DNA of 64,000 nt from Hippasteria phrygiana (lineage: Eukaryota; Echinodermata; Asteroidea; Valvatida; Goniasteridae). The notes beneath the pieces are model-generated. The model had not been told where the DNA came from, did not search any database, and was given only the letters and a program-made list of their open reading frames with translations. The translations under genes were made by a program, and so were the position numbers. Positions 42,801-47,609 of this stretch are shown piece after piece. The stretch covers positions 124,001 to 188,000 of the forward strand of contig JAZGUH010000559.1 in assembly GCA_037893225.1 (NCBI GenBank). The letters run 5' to 3'. How positions within the stretch are numbered: the stretch's first letter is position 1; each line of letters opens with the position of its first letter.

Positions 42801-45647
42801 TATTTCAAGAAAAAAGTCATTTTGAAAAGTCACACAACCAATACACACGGTCAGTGTATTGCAAGTAGACTCTTAAGATGTAAAAAAAAAAATAGCGTAA
42901 AAAGTGGTCATGGAAAACGAATAGGGCAAGATAGCTCAATTGGTGGAGCACCAGTGCGGTATTCCGGGGGACGCAGGTTCAAATCCTGTACCACCCAGGT
43001 TTCATTGGTCATTTTGGAATATTTATTCAAATTACTTCAAGTTTCCCTTGTGGTTTGTTTGACGATGCTATTTATTTTGATTGGAGTCCTGCTGTAATGC
43101 ATGTCCACAATGTCAAACAATTTGTGTTACTTATGCCAGAAAAGTCCTAGTGCCCCCCCCCCCCCCCTCCTCTCCCACATACACCCTAATGTACATGTAG
43201 AGGGTATAAAGTGAAGACTTCCGATTGCCCTTCTTTTGCTTGTACTTTTTATCAACCCCTCTCATTGGTTTTGTACACGTTTTTCCCAATTAAGGACAGT
43301 CCTCAGTTGCGGTGAGGTCATTGTTTTACATCATTCATTTTGTTTCCTGTCCTTGATTTACATCATAGACATATGCACACACACAAAGTCGTGTTTTACT
43401 ATACTACTGAGGACCCAAGCTTTTCTCTTCCATTGTTCCCATTATTTAGACTTAAACTTTTTCTTGACATATCCCATAAGGTCTGTACATGAAAAGTACC
43501 GAGAACTTGGGCTCAGTTCCATTGTTCGTAAAGGATAACATGTACACACAAACCCTGCAGGTGCTACTGTTCTGAGGCATATGTTTAAACACCTGTTAAA
43601 AAAGTTATTGCACCTCCGTGTGACGGGCTCATCAAGGCCTATTTGATGAGTGCTTTGTATTTTTTATCTCCTGAAGGATTCTGACTCGGTGATTCATTTG
43701 ATTCTGTCCATCATCTACTACTTCTACAACCTCATGCCATTATCTAGAGGCTCCAGGTAAGCCGTATTGGGTCATTCATACAAATCTTCCAATATTAAAA
43801 AAATACCCGGTGACCAAAATAAAATGTGACTTGTGGTGTGACTTGTGGTGTGACTTGTGGTGTGACTTGTGGTGTGGCTTGTGGCGTGGCTTGTGGCGTG
43901 GCTTGTGGCGTGGCTTGTGGCATGGCTTGTGGCGTGGCTTGTGGCGTGGCTTGTGGCGTGGCTTGTGGCGTGGCTTGTGGCGTGGCTTGTGGCGTGGCTT
44001 GTGGCGTGGCTTGTCGCGTGGCTTGTCGCGTGGCTTGTCGTGTGACTTGGTTACAACTCTGCAAATTCTTTTGTTTGATTTTTTTTGTTAGGAGGGAGTC
44101 TGATAAGTGTATTGCATTATTCACTTGATTGTCCTGTTCTGTTTCAGCTCGGTTGCCTACAGTGTCGCCGTGGGTCTGATCTATGCCATTGGTAAAGAGG
44201 TAACGGGTCACATCCCCAAAGGTTATATTGTTGACGTGGAAGCACTTCTTTCTGGTGGTCCTGATAATTTTACTGCGCTCATGAAAAACTGGATGAACAT
44301 TCGCTGGTAAGAATCTCTGCTGTTTACTATGCCGGCAGCTTGGATTGTTTTCCCTGCTATTCACAAGTTTGTGGTTTCGTTAATGCCGTAGATGTGTAGA
44401 AAGAACAATATGTGACCCAACACAACAGCTGGAAGTCACCATATCTACTTTGAAATTGCATGCCCTTTGAGAAATGTTACAATATTGAAATCAATAGGAA
44501 CTGTCAGTAGTTTCACCCACATAGTGTCCAGGGTGGAAACATTGTTTAAAGACCCATTTTGCAAAATACAGGTGAGTCTCAACAGCGCCGCCAGCAGCCA
44601 ATTTGTGGAAAGTTTTTCATAAACTCGAAAGAAAATGGTAATAATTTCTTGCAAAATAACACAACATTGAGACGCAAAACAAACATGATTTTGTAATGAA
44701 TAAGTAATTTATTATATATTGAACACAATAACATTTAATTCTAACACTTTTCAAACCGTTGGAGTTGCTCTTTAATTAATGATTACGTTTGGCTAATAAC
44801 GAACAGTGCTATACAAAACTTGACATTTTAAAGAGGCAGACAGATTGCTCTGTTAGATTTCAGGCATGCATTTAACAGCAGAGTAATTTCTGAAAAGGAT
44901 TATTTGTACATATAATAATGTGATGTGTGCCTCAACAACTTTGTATTATGCTTTAATTTGCCATAAAATTGTCAGACCTTTCAAAACCTTTCAAGTTTGC
45001 TGGACTGAAGGGTTTTGAAAGGTGATAAAAGAGACCTCTGAAAGGTTTCGAAAGGTGAAACAACTCTCTGAACAAACTGGTATAACATAGCCCAATTGTT
45101 CTACGTTTCAATACCTTTCAAAGGGTATTGAAAGGTGTGGTAGTGCAGTAGCAACAAATTCTGGAGTGTTTTAAAAGGTTCATAATTATTGTTTTATAGC
45201 CATCTTGCCAGTAAGCAGGTTTGGAAAGGTCAAACCATAGGGGAGTTAATAGTGATTTTCCTGCCAAATCTGTGATGATTAGAATAATTTTTGATAACAA
45301 AAATCCATGTCACTGTTCGATGAAAAGAAACATTTACAGGATAGTCAAAATTAGAAATTCCTTGTTTAACGTGAAGACTGAGCTCTTTGTCAATGGAAAT
45401 TAGAATTTCAACTTCTAAAGATGTAATGTTTAAGTTTTCTGTAACTTTTTCTTTCAGTAGTATCTTGTTAAGACGAGAGAAGGCAGGTTGCGTATCATCA
45501 TCGTCTTGATTTTTGTTTCTTCTCTAAAACAGGGCTTCGGCAAAGACGAATGAGCTACCCCAAGTATCGGAAACCTTCCCCAGCCTGAGGATGATGCTAG
45601 AAGCACTAAACGCAGGTTCCAGGGCATGCAGTCTAGCCGGCATGTAA
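13120..45647 (+). CDS. TTC13: TTC13, tetratricopeptide repeat protein 13 (19 coding exons)
   Basis: Exons: 13120-13350, 15130-15280, 20292-20380, 22116-22191, 23393-23529, 24035-24127, 25478-25594, 29068-29178, 30481-30563, 35664-35805, 36599-36767, 38073-38229, 39071-39343, 40377-40550, 41459-41668, 42646-42781, 43677-43756, 44148-44306, 45533-45647. Together they give 2703 nt, that is 900 codons plus TAA with every phase matching; vertebrate TTC13 is about 860 residues. The ATG has A at -3 and G at +4. A hydrophobic segment at residues 7-26 suggests a signal peptide. TPR-like repeats fill about residues 181-449. The C-terminal half carries TTC13-specific blocks recalled from vertebrates (SRYLHARLDTP, WRDMFEIAVKWRR, YYFYNLMPLSRGSS, VSETFPSLR). 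The biochemical role of the family is not established. All introns are GT-AG except intron 8 (GC-AG). Residues 27-157 are the least conserved. Confidence 0.93.
13719..13894. mobile_element. Palindromic MITE, intron 1
   Basis: Inverted arms start 'tatagaccttatc' and end 'gataaggtctata'. The inner arms also pair (aagggattgtg... with ...cacaatccctt). The element is about 176 bp with a short centre and TA at both ends, as in mariner-type MITEs. No coding capacity. Confidence 0.75.
14069..14095. repeat. Poly-G run
   Basis: About 27 consecutive G in TTC13 intron 1. It could adopt G-quadruplex structure in DNA or pre-mRNA. Slippage during sequencing is also possible. Confidence 0.85.
14357..14499. 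mobile_element. MITE with TGTCGAG ends, nested
   Basis: The 143-bp element runs TGTCGAGTGCAATCTGGAG...CTCCAGATTGCGCTCGACA, with inner arms also paired (gcgcaagtttattgtactcc and its complement). It is flanked by GGCC on both sides, and the uninterrupted paralog at about 59750 has a single ggcc. That empty-site comparison fixes the boundaries. No coding capacity. Confidence 0.8.
14548..14949. mobile_element. MITE with GGCCATCAGCC ends, nested
   Basis: The 402-bp element has ends GGCCATCAGCCTGGG and CCGAGGCTGATGGCC and long inner arms (agtgataacaccc..., gctgccaccgc and their complements). It is flanked by TA on both sides, the mariner-type duplication. Confidence 0.75.
15130..15280 (+). CDS. 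TTC13: TTC13 exon 2
   Basis: Codons 78-127 plus one base. The acceptor is cacttggcag and the donor gtatgg. It encodes KLGRVGSQEMNQ then ESSCAHCGLS and ELVQACE (last codon split). Weakly conserved, but the Cys-containing stretch lines up roughly with the Cys-rich segment of vertebrate TTC13. Its phases are exactly those needed to join exons 1 and 3, which have incompatible phases without it. Confidence 0.7.
15335..15540. repeat. Copy of the GGACGACGGCCATAGCC repeat family
   Basis: Starts at 'gggccatagccatggtttga' and contains 'gaccacctggctggttg', 'gagctttttcaaacaaagct' and 'gtattcagtatggtgc'. Other copies are at about 19771-20033, 24834-25037, 36962-37274 (inverted), 40001-40307, 57687-57848 and 62727-62884. 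Better copies start with ccttgaatacgga and end near 'aataacagcc'. Non-coding interspersed repeat. Confidence 0.7.
16156..16290. mobile_element. AGCAAGATATGGGAC repeat, copy 1
   Basis: Begins 'agcaagatatgggacagagg' followed by a poly-C run, and continues with 'gtctggagtgtgtatagggt'. It is an inverted, partial relative of the element at 21880-22076, which has both ends. Confidence 0.65.
16613..17810. repeat. Large inverted repeat in intron 2
   Basis: The left arm (16613-16860) runs from gcttgagtggctttt through 'aatgcacatccctgtatg' to 'tgaaatctcgattttttgaa'. It returns in reverse complement at about 17535-17810. The arms are imperfect and over 200 bp. The right arm borders the TTAA element at 17321-17531. 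This is probably a non-autonomous DNA element or two opposed copies; ends not resolved. Confidence 0.6.
17321..17531. mobile_element. TTAA-flanked CCCCTTG element (piggyBac-like MITE)
   Basis: TTAA occurs at 17317-17320 and 17532-17535. The element starts CCCCTTGCGTACGG and ends CCGTGCTCAAGGGG, an inverted terminal repeat. TTAA duplication with C-rich ends is the piggyBac pattern. A related start (ttaaccccttgagtatgg) occurs at 55432. No coding capacity. Confidence 0.7.
19603..19778. mobile_element. Short inverted-repeat element
   Basis: Ends are ctatagagtaccgaagt and acttcggtactctatgg, about 175 bp apart, in intron 2. The right end abuts a copy of the GGACGACGGCCATAGCC family. Non-coding MITE candidate. 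Confidence 0.5.
19771..20033. repeat. Copy of the GGACGACGGCCATAGCC repeat family
   Basis: Starts 'ggacgacgggcatagccaca', continues with 'gagctttttcaaacaaagct' and 'ccactctattcagtgaggtg', and ends near 'caataacagcagg'. Same family and orientation as the copy at 40001-40307. Non-coding. Confidence 0.7.
20292..20380 (+). CDS. TTC13: TTC13 exon 3
   Basis: Codons 128-157. The acceptor is gtcatttgcag and the donor gtaata. With the split codon it reads ESGDARTVPGACAQ then SWVEESNNPKIVE. The Cys spacing and the helix leading into exon 4 resemble the segment just before the TPR region of vertebrate TTC13. Confidence 0.8.
21880..22076. mobile_element. AGCAAGATATGGGAC MITE, copy 2
   Basis: About 197 bp with inverted ends agcaagatatgggac and gtcccatatcttgct and an internal poly-C run. 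It lies in intron 3, ending about 40 bp before exon 4, and is inverted relative to the partial copy at 16156-16290. Confidence 0.75.
22116..22191 (+). CDS. TTC13: TTC13 exon 4
   Basis: Codons 158-182 plus one base. The acceptor is aatttttacag and the donor gtgagt. It encodes TYSLAMVEKGLVPFATGN, matching the conserved PFAT-containing segment that precedes the first TPR. Confidence 0.9.
22366..22400. repeat. Perfect short hairpin in intron 4
   Basis: agctaccccgcctgg and ccaggcggggtagct flank a five-base loop. Upstream, 'cgtccagatttaaatatagg' and 'ataaatcttcaatag' link it to the repeats at 48590-48670 and 56044-56180. Confidence 0.7.
22545..23147. mobile_element. hAT-like element with tgtccag duplication
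   Basis: The 603-bp segment has ends TATGGGTGTGCATTTACGGG and 'CCGATGCACACCCCTAT', flanked by tgtccag at 22538-22544 and 23148-23154. Inner repeats of gggtaccc-type words sit near both ends. A related half begins at about 60977. No transposase frame is seen. Confidence 0.7.
23393..23529 (+). CDS. TTC13: TTC13 exon 5 (first TPR)
   Basis: Codons 183-228. The acceptor is ttcctccttag and the donor gtatgt. LLNTGRYDDAIVHMNEVV is a TPR helix pair (G, Y, A at canonical positions), followed by the start of a second, GAYHTRGTAYAKKG. Confidence 0.93.
23552..23955. mobile_element. TTAACCCTAA element with AATCCAACA words
   Basis: Starts 22 bp after the exon 5 donor with TTAA (23548-23551) then ccctaaccccc. 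It is filled with 'ctaaatccaac' and 'aatccaacaaaatacaac' words and their complement ('gttggattttgttggattta'). The right end is decayed. A related stretch lies at about 19325-19500. Confidence 0.6.
24035..24127 (+). CDS. TTC13: TTC13 exon 6
   Basis: Codons 229-259. The acceptor is gttttctgcag and the donor gtgagt. FPVNAELALQDFNKAIELLP is the second TPR's B helix, with the NAELAL motif also found in vertebrate TTC13, followed by EEGWERRAE. Confidence 0.93.
24405..24618. mobile_element. hAT-type MITE, intron 6
   Basis: 214 bp, CAGTGATGTAGTCGAGGCC...GGTCTCGATTACATCACTG, flanked by 8-bp ttattctg and ttattctt (one mismatch). CAG...CTG ends and an 8-bp duplication are the hAT pattern. Its ends resemble those of 26865-27056 and 32112-32346. 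Confidence 0.75.
24834..25037. repeat. Copy of the GGACGACGGCCATAGCC repeat family
   Basis: Starts 'ggacggccatagccgtggtt', continues through 'gaccggttgacg' and 'gcttttttaaacaaagcttt', and breaks at a GC-rich homopolymer stretch (25010-25050). Confidence 0.65.
25144..25419. mobile_element. CAGGGGT element, copy 1
   Basis: Ends CAGGGGTTGAGATTT and AAATCCCACCCCTG are inverted, and acactc flanks both sides. The interior ('aatcattccaaaatgacctc', 'ttttgaaccgta') is shared with 47610-47897. Non-coding hAT-like MITE. Confidence 0.65.
25478..25594 (+). CDS. TTC13: TTC13 exon 7
   Basis: Codons 260-298. The acceptor is tgtatacag and the donor gtgaat. VYSALGMHKEAMSDMTKAI is the third TPR; KLYAHRATVYFREE opens the fourth. 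Confidence 0.93.
25900..26362. mobile_element. TTAA element with TACTA words, copy 1
   Basis: Flanked by TTAA (25896-25899 and 26363-26366), starting ccctgacgtcctaggc. The interior repeats words such as 'gtagtattttgtag' and 'tactacat'. It is the inverted counterpart of 28566-29023 in the same intron. Confidence 0.7.
26865..27056. mobile_element. hAT-type MITE with exact CACAATAA duplication
   Basis: 192 bp, CAGAGCTGTAGTC...GATTACAGCCCTG, flanked by cacaataa at 26857-26864 and 27057-27064. The interior ('tcataaagccggtcacaagt', 'aacaatgacaaaggaatgcc') is nearly identical to 32112-32346. Confidence 0.85.
28270..28510. mobile_element. Fold-back element with two opposed tRNA-like parts
   Basis: A minus-strand tRNA-like 3' half lies at 28270-28343 (ggattcaaacc, the complement of a B box). 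A plus-strand tRNA-like unit lies at 28416-28490, with A box taactcggttgg at 28424 and B box ggttcgaatct at 28468, followed by tail 'agtcagtttcccttgtggtt'. The anticodon arm does not form properly, so this is a repeat, not a tRNA gene. Related units: 41157-41250, 42924-42998, 49123-49260. Confidence 0.7.
28566..29023. mobile_element. TTAA element with TACTA words, copy 2
   Basis: Flanked by TTAA (28562-28565 and 29024-29027), starting ccctaattaatg and ending 'cctaggacgttaggg'. It is inverted relative to 25900-26362 and ends about 44 bp before exon 8. Confidence 0.7.
29068..29178 (+). CDS. TTC13: TTC13 exon 8 (GC donor)
   Basis: Codons 299-335. The acceptor is aatttcacag. DYVGATNDFLESIRINR completes the fourth TPR and IYHLLGLALYHQGKIK starts the fifth. 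The only frame-compatible junction to exon 9 (DAIKYYNEAL) uses ataaag|gcaagt, a GC donor with otherwise perfect consensus. The nearby GT would shift the frame. Confidence 0.92.
29765..30250. mobile_element. TTAA-flanked GTGTACACGATTGGT element, copy 1
   Basis: TTAA at 29761-29764 and 30251-30254; ends aggtacatgtagtgtacacg and 'caatcatgtacacagcct'. Inside lies a strong inverted repeat (29967-30089, tagcctttagtcaaggcgcg and its complement) that copy 2 (41971-42544) lacks, so it may be a nested insertion. Confidence 0.7.
30481..30563 (+). CDS. TTC13: TTC13 exon 9
   Basis: Codons 336-362 plus two bases. The acceptor is atgatattag and the donor gtagag. DAIKYYNEALKLNVNFVD ends the fifth TPR and CLRSLAHAYR opens the sixth. 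Confidence 0.93.
30586..31620. mobile_element. GGAGGATT element interrupted by a CAAGTC-rich insert
   Basis: Starts 'ttaaccctaaccttccc' and carries ggaggatt words to about 31620, where it ends 'ggagttggggttaaa'. The stretch at 30702-31220 is made of 'caagtcaagtc' words and splits the element at a point where the 14230 and 59572 relatives are continuous. The insert itself holds a separate segment at about 30866-31080. Confidence 0.6.
31381..31590. repeat. 51-bp minisatellite, about four copies
   Basis: The unit runs from 'atcagaggatgttggaggat' through 'tcaggttacatgcagcttga' to 'acacttttgaa'. It lies inside the GGAGGATT element and matches a single-copy portion of the relative at 59572-60065, so it expanded after insertion. 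Confidence 0.85.
31738..31915. repeat. 19-bp minisatellite, nine copies
   Basis: The unit gggtgtggccatgattgaa is repeated nine times with almost no variation. The flanks ('aactcctt', 'aaatgctttgaagc', 'cctgggtg') match about 39384-39450, where only one unit exists. Because 19 is not a multiple of 3, all three frames stay open through it, giving spurious ORFs. Confidence 0.9.
32112..32346. mobile_element. hAT-type MITE with exact TCTTTAAT duplication
   Basis: 235 bp, CAGAGTTGTATTCGAGTCCC...GGGACTCGAATACAACTCTG, flanked by tctttaat at 32104-32111 and 32347-32354. Close relative of 26865-27056. Confidence 0.88.
32928..33878. mobile_element. Harbinger-like element with CTG duplication
   Basis: 951 bp with ends GGGCCGATTTCACAAAG and TTTTGTGAAATCGGCCC, flanked by CTG (32925-32927 and 33879-33881). 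A 3-bp duplication fits PIF/Harbinger. It keeps a short piece of transposase-like coding sequence (33158-33298) and inner inverted motifs (ctaagat / atcttag types). Confidence 0.78.
33158..33298 (+). pseudogene. Harbinger transposase N-terminal remnant
   Basis: A 46-codon frame ends RRVLRRERLFRDSRNPLDSL then NDEEIVCTD. The pattern R-x-R-x-R-D-x-x-N-P-L-D-x-x-x-D-E-E resembles the N-terminus of HARBI1-like nucleases. It stops right after, and no DDE motifs follow, so the element is non-autonomous. Confidence 0.6.
34337..34501. repeat. Perfect 165-bp palindrome
   Basis: Two 81-bp arms are exact reverse complements around a 3-base centre (gaa). Each arm contains a smaller palindrome, ttttaaacgtacgtttaaaa. 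It lies in intron 9. No target duplication is obvious. Perfect arms imply a recent origin. Confidence 0.9.
35091..35248. mobile_element. Inverted-repeat MITE
   Basis: Arms run from atgtgcccgg through tgcacgcatcgtgtttt to 'ggagtgacatcaaagg', with their complement, about 158 bp in all. Non-coding; boundaries approximate. Confidence 0.65.
35322..35533. mobile_element. TTAACCCTAA element, copy A
   Basis: TTAA at 35318-35321 and 35534-35537; starts ccctaactaccccaagc and ends 'cctagggggttgggg'. Its interior returns inverted at 38782-38974. Confidence 0.7.
35664..35805 (+). CDS. TTC13: TTC13 exon 10
   Basis: Codons 363-410. The acceptor is cctgattacag and the donor gtacaa. RELGNFDKALEKFSAALSIN is the sixth TPR (the RELGNF motif is also in vertebrate TTC13), and HVQSLQLRGSLLYQAGHPRE is most of the seventh. 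Confidence 0.95.
36599..36767 (+). CDS. TTC13: TTC13 exon 11
   Basis: Codons 411-466 plus one base. The acceptor is atttacag and the donor gttggt. ACTSLEPHNNVCQYMKGLSY then AALGQFYQAIK form the last TPR-like unit. The exon ends in a variable linker (PDPGSSEQDRV) before the C-terminal region. Confidence 0.95.
36846..36892. repeat. (TAA)n microsatellite
   Basis: About 15 TAA triplets in intron 11. Confidence 0.9.
36962..37274. repeat. Inverted copy of the GGACGACGGCCATAGCC repeat family
   Basis: The reverse complement of the 40001-40307 copy: 'ctgttattgaagggcttgta', poly-C, 'gaaaaagctccatttattca' and 'ccgtactcaagaggttaa' at the end. The gaggttaa end resembles the TTAA termini of the CCCCTTGAGTACGG elements. 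Confidence 0.7.
38073..38229 (+). CDS. TTC13: TTC13 exon 12
   Basis: Codons 467-518 plus two bases. The acceptor is tgtgtttgctag and the donor gtattt. It encodes ELSRYLHARLDTP, strongly conserved, then a less conserved FSMDSDLDGTMKDRW segment and GLSPEIR. Confidence 0.94.
38724..38778 (+). pseudogene. Partial copy of the start of TTC13 exon 13
   Basis: After ttccag the sequence reads, in the phase set by exon 12, S-DLEDLDF-LPG-QATQK, close to the exon 13 start S-DVEDLDF-FELG-KDTQR. One codon is missing, and similarity stops where a TTAA element begins (38778). It could be a decayed exon duplicate or an alternative exon. Confidence 0.6.
38782..38974. mobile_element. TTAACCCT element, copy B
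   Basis: TTAA at 38778-38781, start ccctcacccctgtgg, end 'gagatggttaggg' followed by a mutated TTATAA. The interior matches 35322-35533 in reverse complement ('aagtaatggcgccaagg'). It truncates the exon 13-like segment. Confidence 0.65.
39071..39343 (+). CDS. TTC13: TTC13 exon 13 (largest)
   Basis: Codons 519-609 plus two bases. The acceptor is tcattggcag and the donor gtaagt. It carries APMGLLGQVDAEGFLPSQRA, HLAMGLASIEVAQ and GWRDMFEIAVKWRR. The block corresponds to the conserved post-TPR region of vertebrate TTC13. Its GC content is clearly above its flanks. Confidence 0.95.
40001..40307. repeat. GGACGACGGCCATAGCC family, best-preserved copy
   Basis: Runs from cctcttgaatacggacaacg through 'gaccacctggccggttgtca', 'tgaatgggagtgtaatgaa', 'gagctttttcaaacaatgct' and 'ccactctattcagtgtggtg' to 'atcaataacagccggg'. 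Used here as the reference copy. No coding capacity; class unknown. Confidence 0.7.
40377..40550 (+). CDS. TTC13: TTC13 exon 14
   Basis: Codons 610-667 plus two bases. The acceptor is cattgtgtag and the donor gtgagt. LVDLDQPVLWIDMMPATS then GFNNHMNLLRGQVYNIRFSK are near-colinear with vertebrate TTC13. Confidence 0.95.
40845..40980. repeat. Palindromic relative of the tRNA-like fold-back family
   Basis: Arms 'cacaaaggaaactgact' and 'tttcaaagtgaaca' pair with 'tgttcactttgaaa' and 'agtcagtttcctttgtg'. The centre keeps only the tRNA 3' tail (cccgctcctgc). Same ends as the palindrome around 49123-49260. Confidence 0.65.
41157..41250 (+). mobile_element. tRNA-derived SINE-like unit
   Basis: GGGCAAGATAGCTCAGTTGG (A box at 41165) through ggttcgaatcc (B box at 41209) to actcctgcc, then tail 'agttttccttgttcactttg'. 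D- and T-arms pair, but the anticodon region (ccggtacggtattccgg) does not give a normal 7-base loop. The upstream 'tgacaatttgggagaccgcc' is shared with 28390-28415. Confidence 0.7.
41459..41668 (+). CDS. TTC13: TTC13 exon 15
   Basis: Codons 668-737 plus two bases. The acceptor is tttcatacccag (an in-frame alternative 12 bases downstream would start at 41471). The donor is gtgagt. ESKFQAALEKVGNCEELLKL then STKIPSYKEKGSKLEG and TGDV match the TTC13 C-terminal domain. Confidence 0.9.
41705..41760 (+). pseudogene. Partial tandem duplicate of exon 15
   Basis: 'caccaagatacccagctaca' continuing to 'ggctggaagaattcatcttc' repeats exon 15 positions 41597-41652, 108 bp further on, with very few differences. 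It lies in intron 15, after an in-frame TAG, and has no acceptor of its own. Confidence 0.8.
41971..42544. mobile_element. TTAA-flanked GTGTACACGATTGGT element, copy 2
   Basis: TTAA at 41967-41970 and 42545-42548. It shares 'gtgtacacgattggtaat', 'gtgctgtcgttgtcaagaaa' and 'cagtggaacgatatttccta' with 29765-30250 but has a different central portion. The left end lacks a few bases relative to copy 1. Confidence 0.7.
42646..42781 (+). CDS. TTC13: TTC13 exon 16
   Basis: Codons 738-783. The acceptor is tatgtctgtag and the donor gtgagt. AGNALFSLDTATTKKRTDQF then TEIDYIWLMLTDEM correspond to the vertebrate GNILFSVET...EIDALY segment. Confidence 0.94.
42924..42998 (+). mobile_element. tRNA-like SINE fragment
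   Basis: A box tagctcaattgg and B box ggttcaaatcc are intact. The acceptor stem pairs only at its first bases (ggg/ccc), and the tail continues with 'caagtttcccttgtggttt' at about 43038. Not a functional tRNA gene by eye. Confidence 0.6.
43677..43756 (+). CDS. TTC13: TTC13 exon 17
   Basis: Codons 784-809 plus two bases. The acceptor is tctcctgaag and the donor gtaagc. DSDSVIHLILSIIYYFYNLM then PLSRGS is one of the most conserved TTC13 motifs and quite hydrophobic. Confidence 0.95.
43826..44050. repeat. 12-bp minisatellite in intron 17
   Basis: ggcgtggcttgt repeated, with variants gtgacttgtggt at the left and gtcgcgtggctt at the right. About 18 units fill over half of the 391-bp intron. As 12 is a multiple of 3 it gives periodic spurious ORFs on both strands. 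Confidence 0.9.
44148..44306 (+). CDS. TTC13: TTC13 exon 18
   Basis: Codons 810-862 plus two bases. The acceptor is ttctgtttcag and the donor gtaaga. SVAYSVAVGLIYAIGKEVTG then HIPKGYIVDVEAL and MKNWMNIRW are colinear with vertebrate TTC13. Confidence 0.95.
45533..45647 (+). CDS. TTC13: TTC13 exon 19 (stop)
   Basis: Codons 863-900 plus TAA at 45645-45647. The acceptor is tctctaaaacag. LPQVSETFPSLRMMLEALN is the conserved terminal block; the last residues (AGSRACSLAGM) are lineage specific. Confidence 0.93.
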
Positions 45648-45770
45648 TCCCCTCAGAGCCGCAAAGACTCTTCACCAACTCATTTTTTTATTTTGTAATA
45701 TTAAGAAGAAAAAGAAGGCTAGAGTTTTTCCTTTGAAGGCTGGCCTGTTTTTAATGTTCCTTTTTATTTG

Positions 45771-45776
45771 AATAAA
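45771..45776 (+). terminator. TTC13 poly(A) signal
   Basis: AATAAA about 124 bp after the stop codon in T-rich DNA; it predicts a short 3' UTR. Confidence 0.75.
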
Positions 45777-46343
45777 GAAAACGATAATATAACTGGTGTT
45801 TTGGGTTCGGGGCCACTACTTTGTGCTGTTACCAGAGCTGCCAGCCAGTACGGATTTTCCATATTTCGTACGAAAATTCACAACAAAATACCGGAGTACA
45901 CATTTTTGTTCATAAATACGTATTTTTTTTTAAATCGGACCATAATGTTTTATCATGCATATTATGCTATTATACTATTATACTGTACGTGTACTTGCTC
46001 AATATTGCGATCCTAACTGAACAGATGCAACTTTAGCTTTGAAAATAAAAAAATATGAAGACGGTCCATCCAGCACGTGGGTTCAATAAAACTCAATAGG
46101 CACGTGGTGTGCACGCATAGCATGAGCTTAGAAGAAAAAATCAGATTTTTAGATAAAGTTTAAATTTTATGAAAAATACAGATTTTCTGAGCAAAACACT
46201 GATTTTTTTGCTTTCTGAATACTGAAATGAGTTTGAGAAGGTTTGGCAGCTCTGTGCTATCAGCACCTGTGCATTTGTGAGAACACTAATAAGCAGAAGG
46301 TCGTGGGTTCAAGTTCCACCCGAGTAAGCCCATCAGTTTTTTT
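45777..46343. other. Intergenic, no gene seen
   Basis: AT-rich DNA without a recognisable gene. Near 46299-46322 'gtcgtgggttcaagttccac' is a tRNA T-arm-like B box, probably a SINE fragment. Confidence 0.5.
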
Positions 46344-47283
46344 CATAGGGGGTTTTTGAAACCTCTGAGTAACTGAGAAGCAAACAAAATGGAAATATTC
46401 TAAATTTTGGTGCATGTTCTGCTTCAGGAACATTAATTCGGTTGATTATGAAAGCCAAAATTTGAATATTTGGCTGTTTCTGAAGTTTTCCGAAACAGCC
46501 TTTGTTTTCGTTAAGATTTTTTGTTTTTCTTTTTCAGCATTTGTACACGTTTTCTTTCTTATCGGCACGTTGGCTACTTTTATGCAACCGATTGCCTTCA
46601 AACTTGGCAGACACTTAGACTAACTGCTCAGAATGTGTGCCGAACTTGTACGTCATGATGACAACATCATGTGTCACGTGACGTCATCCTAAAGGTGCTT
46701 TTTTCAAAGCCGTATATCTACAGAAGTACAAGTCCGATTAAGTTGAAACATGATATGCAGGTGGCCAGCATGTGTTATAGATGAAAATTGGCATGACGTC
46801 ATGATTATGTCATTATACGATTTTATAGTAATTTTTAAGTTTTTGAACCTTAAAGCCATATCTTATCAGCAGTACATGCTAATTTCGAAATACTTTTTAA
46901 AACAGGTTTGTTAGGTCATAGAAAATGTGAAAAATGTGTGCCGTCATGTTGGCGTCATAAAAAATGTGCTTTTTTAAAACACATTAGAATAGGTCCGATC
47001 GTCATGAAAATCAGTGGGTAGGTAGATATTGTCACTAGCATGCAAAATCCGAAGTGATGTCATGATGGTGTCATCGGCTGATTTTCCAGGAATTCTTTAA
47101 TGTTTAAATTTCTCAAAATCTTACACAGTCATTTATCAGATTGACCATAAAAAAAACCTGAAAACAGCCCTGTGTTTGTCCACGGGACAAACACATAGCA
47201 TGTCTAGTTACATTTGGTTTGCTTCTCAGTTATTCAGAAGTCGCAGTCGAAGCCGAAGCCGCGGTTTTGAAAACCCCCATGGG
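46344..47283. mobile_element. Complete-looking TGACGTCA element, inverted orientation
   Basis: The outer inverted ends are catagggggtttttgaaacc with ctgagtaactgagaagcaaa, and ggttttgaaaacccccatg with tttgcttctcagttattcag. Inside are a ggctgtttc...gaaacagcc stem (46470-46499), 'cgttaagattttttg', the TGACGTCA modules, and the tgtttgtccacgggacaaaca palindrome near 47180. This gives the superfamily's module order in reverse complement. No transposase. Confidence 0.7.
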
Positions 47284-47609
47284 CTCTCGGAAAGGGCCAA
47301 CAATCTCTTCTATTAATGGAGAACAATGCTGTTCCTGACTTCGGAGGACCATGTGTTACACAATGCACAGTTTATCTGTGAGTCGTCCCATTTGTAAATT
47401 GTCCATAACTTAAATGGGTTTTAAGTTGAAAAAGTATTTTTTTTTCTTCTTGCCAGCCAAAATGTTATTAGCATAATGGGTGCTACACACATCAGTATTC
47501 TGCCAGTTTGGTCAGTGAGTAGCAATGCTTGAAGTTGATACAAATAGAGGGAATCACTAGGATTGAATCACTTCGCTATGGTAGTTCAAGGAATCGCATT
47601 CTGAAATTA
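47284..47609. other. Intergenic, nothing recognised
   Basis: AT-rich DNA; no gene, RNA or repeat structure identified. Confidence 0.5.

Noticed and set aside
43795..44364. 189-codon minus-strand frame rich in TPQA repeats, and plus-strand CGVACGVA frames
   Set aside because: Translation of the 12-bp minisatellite inside TTC13 intron 17, partly antisense to exon 18.
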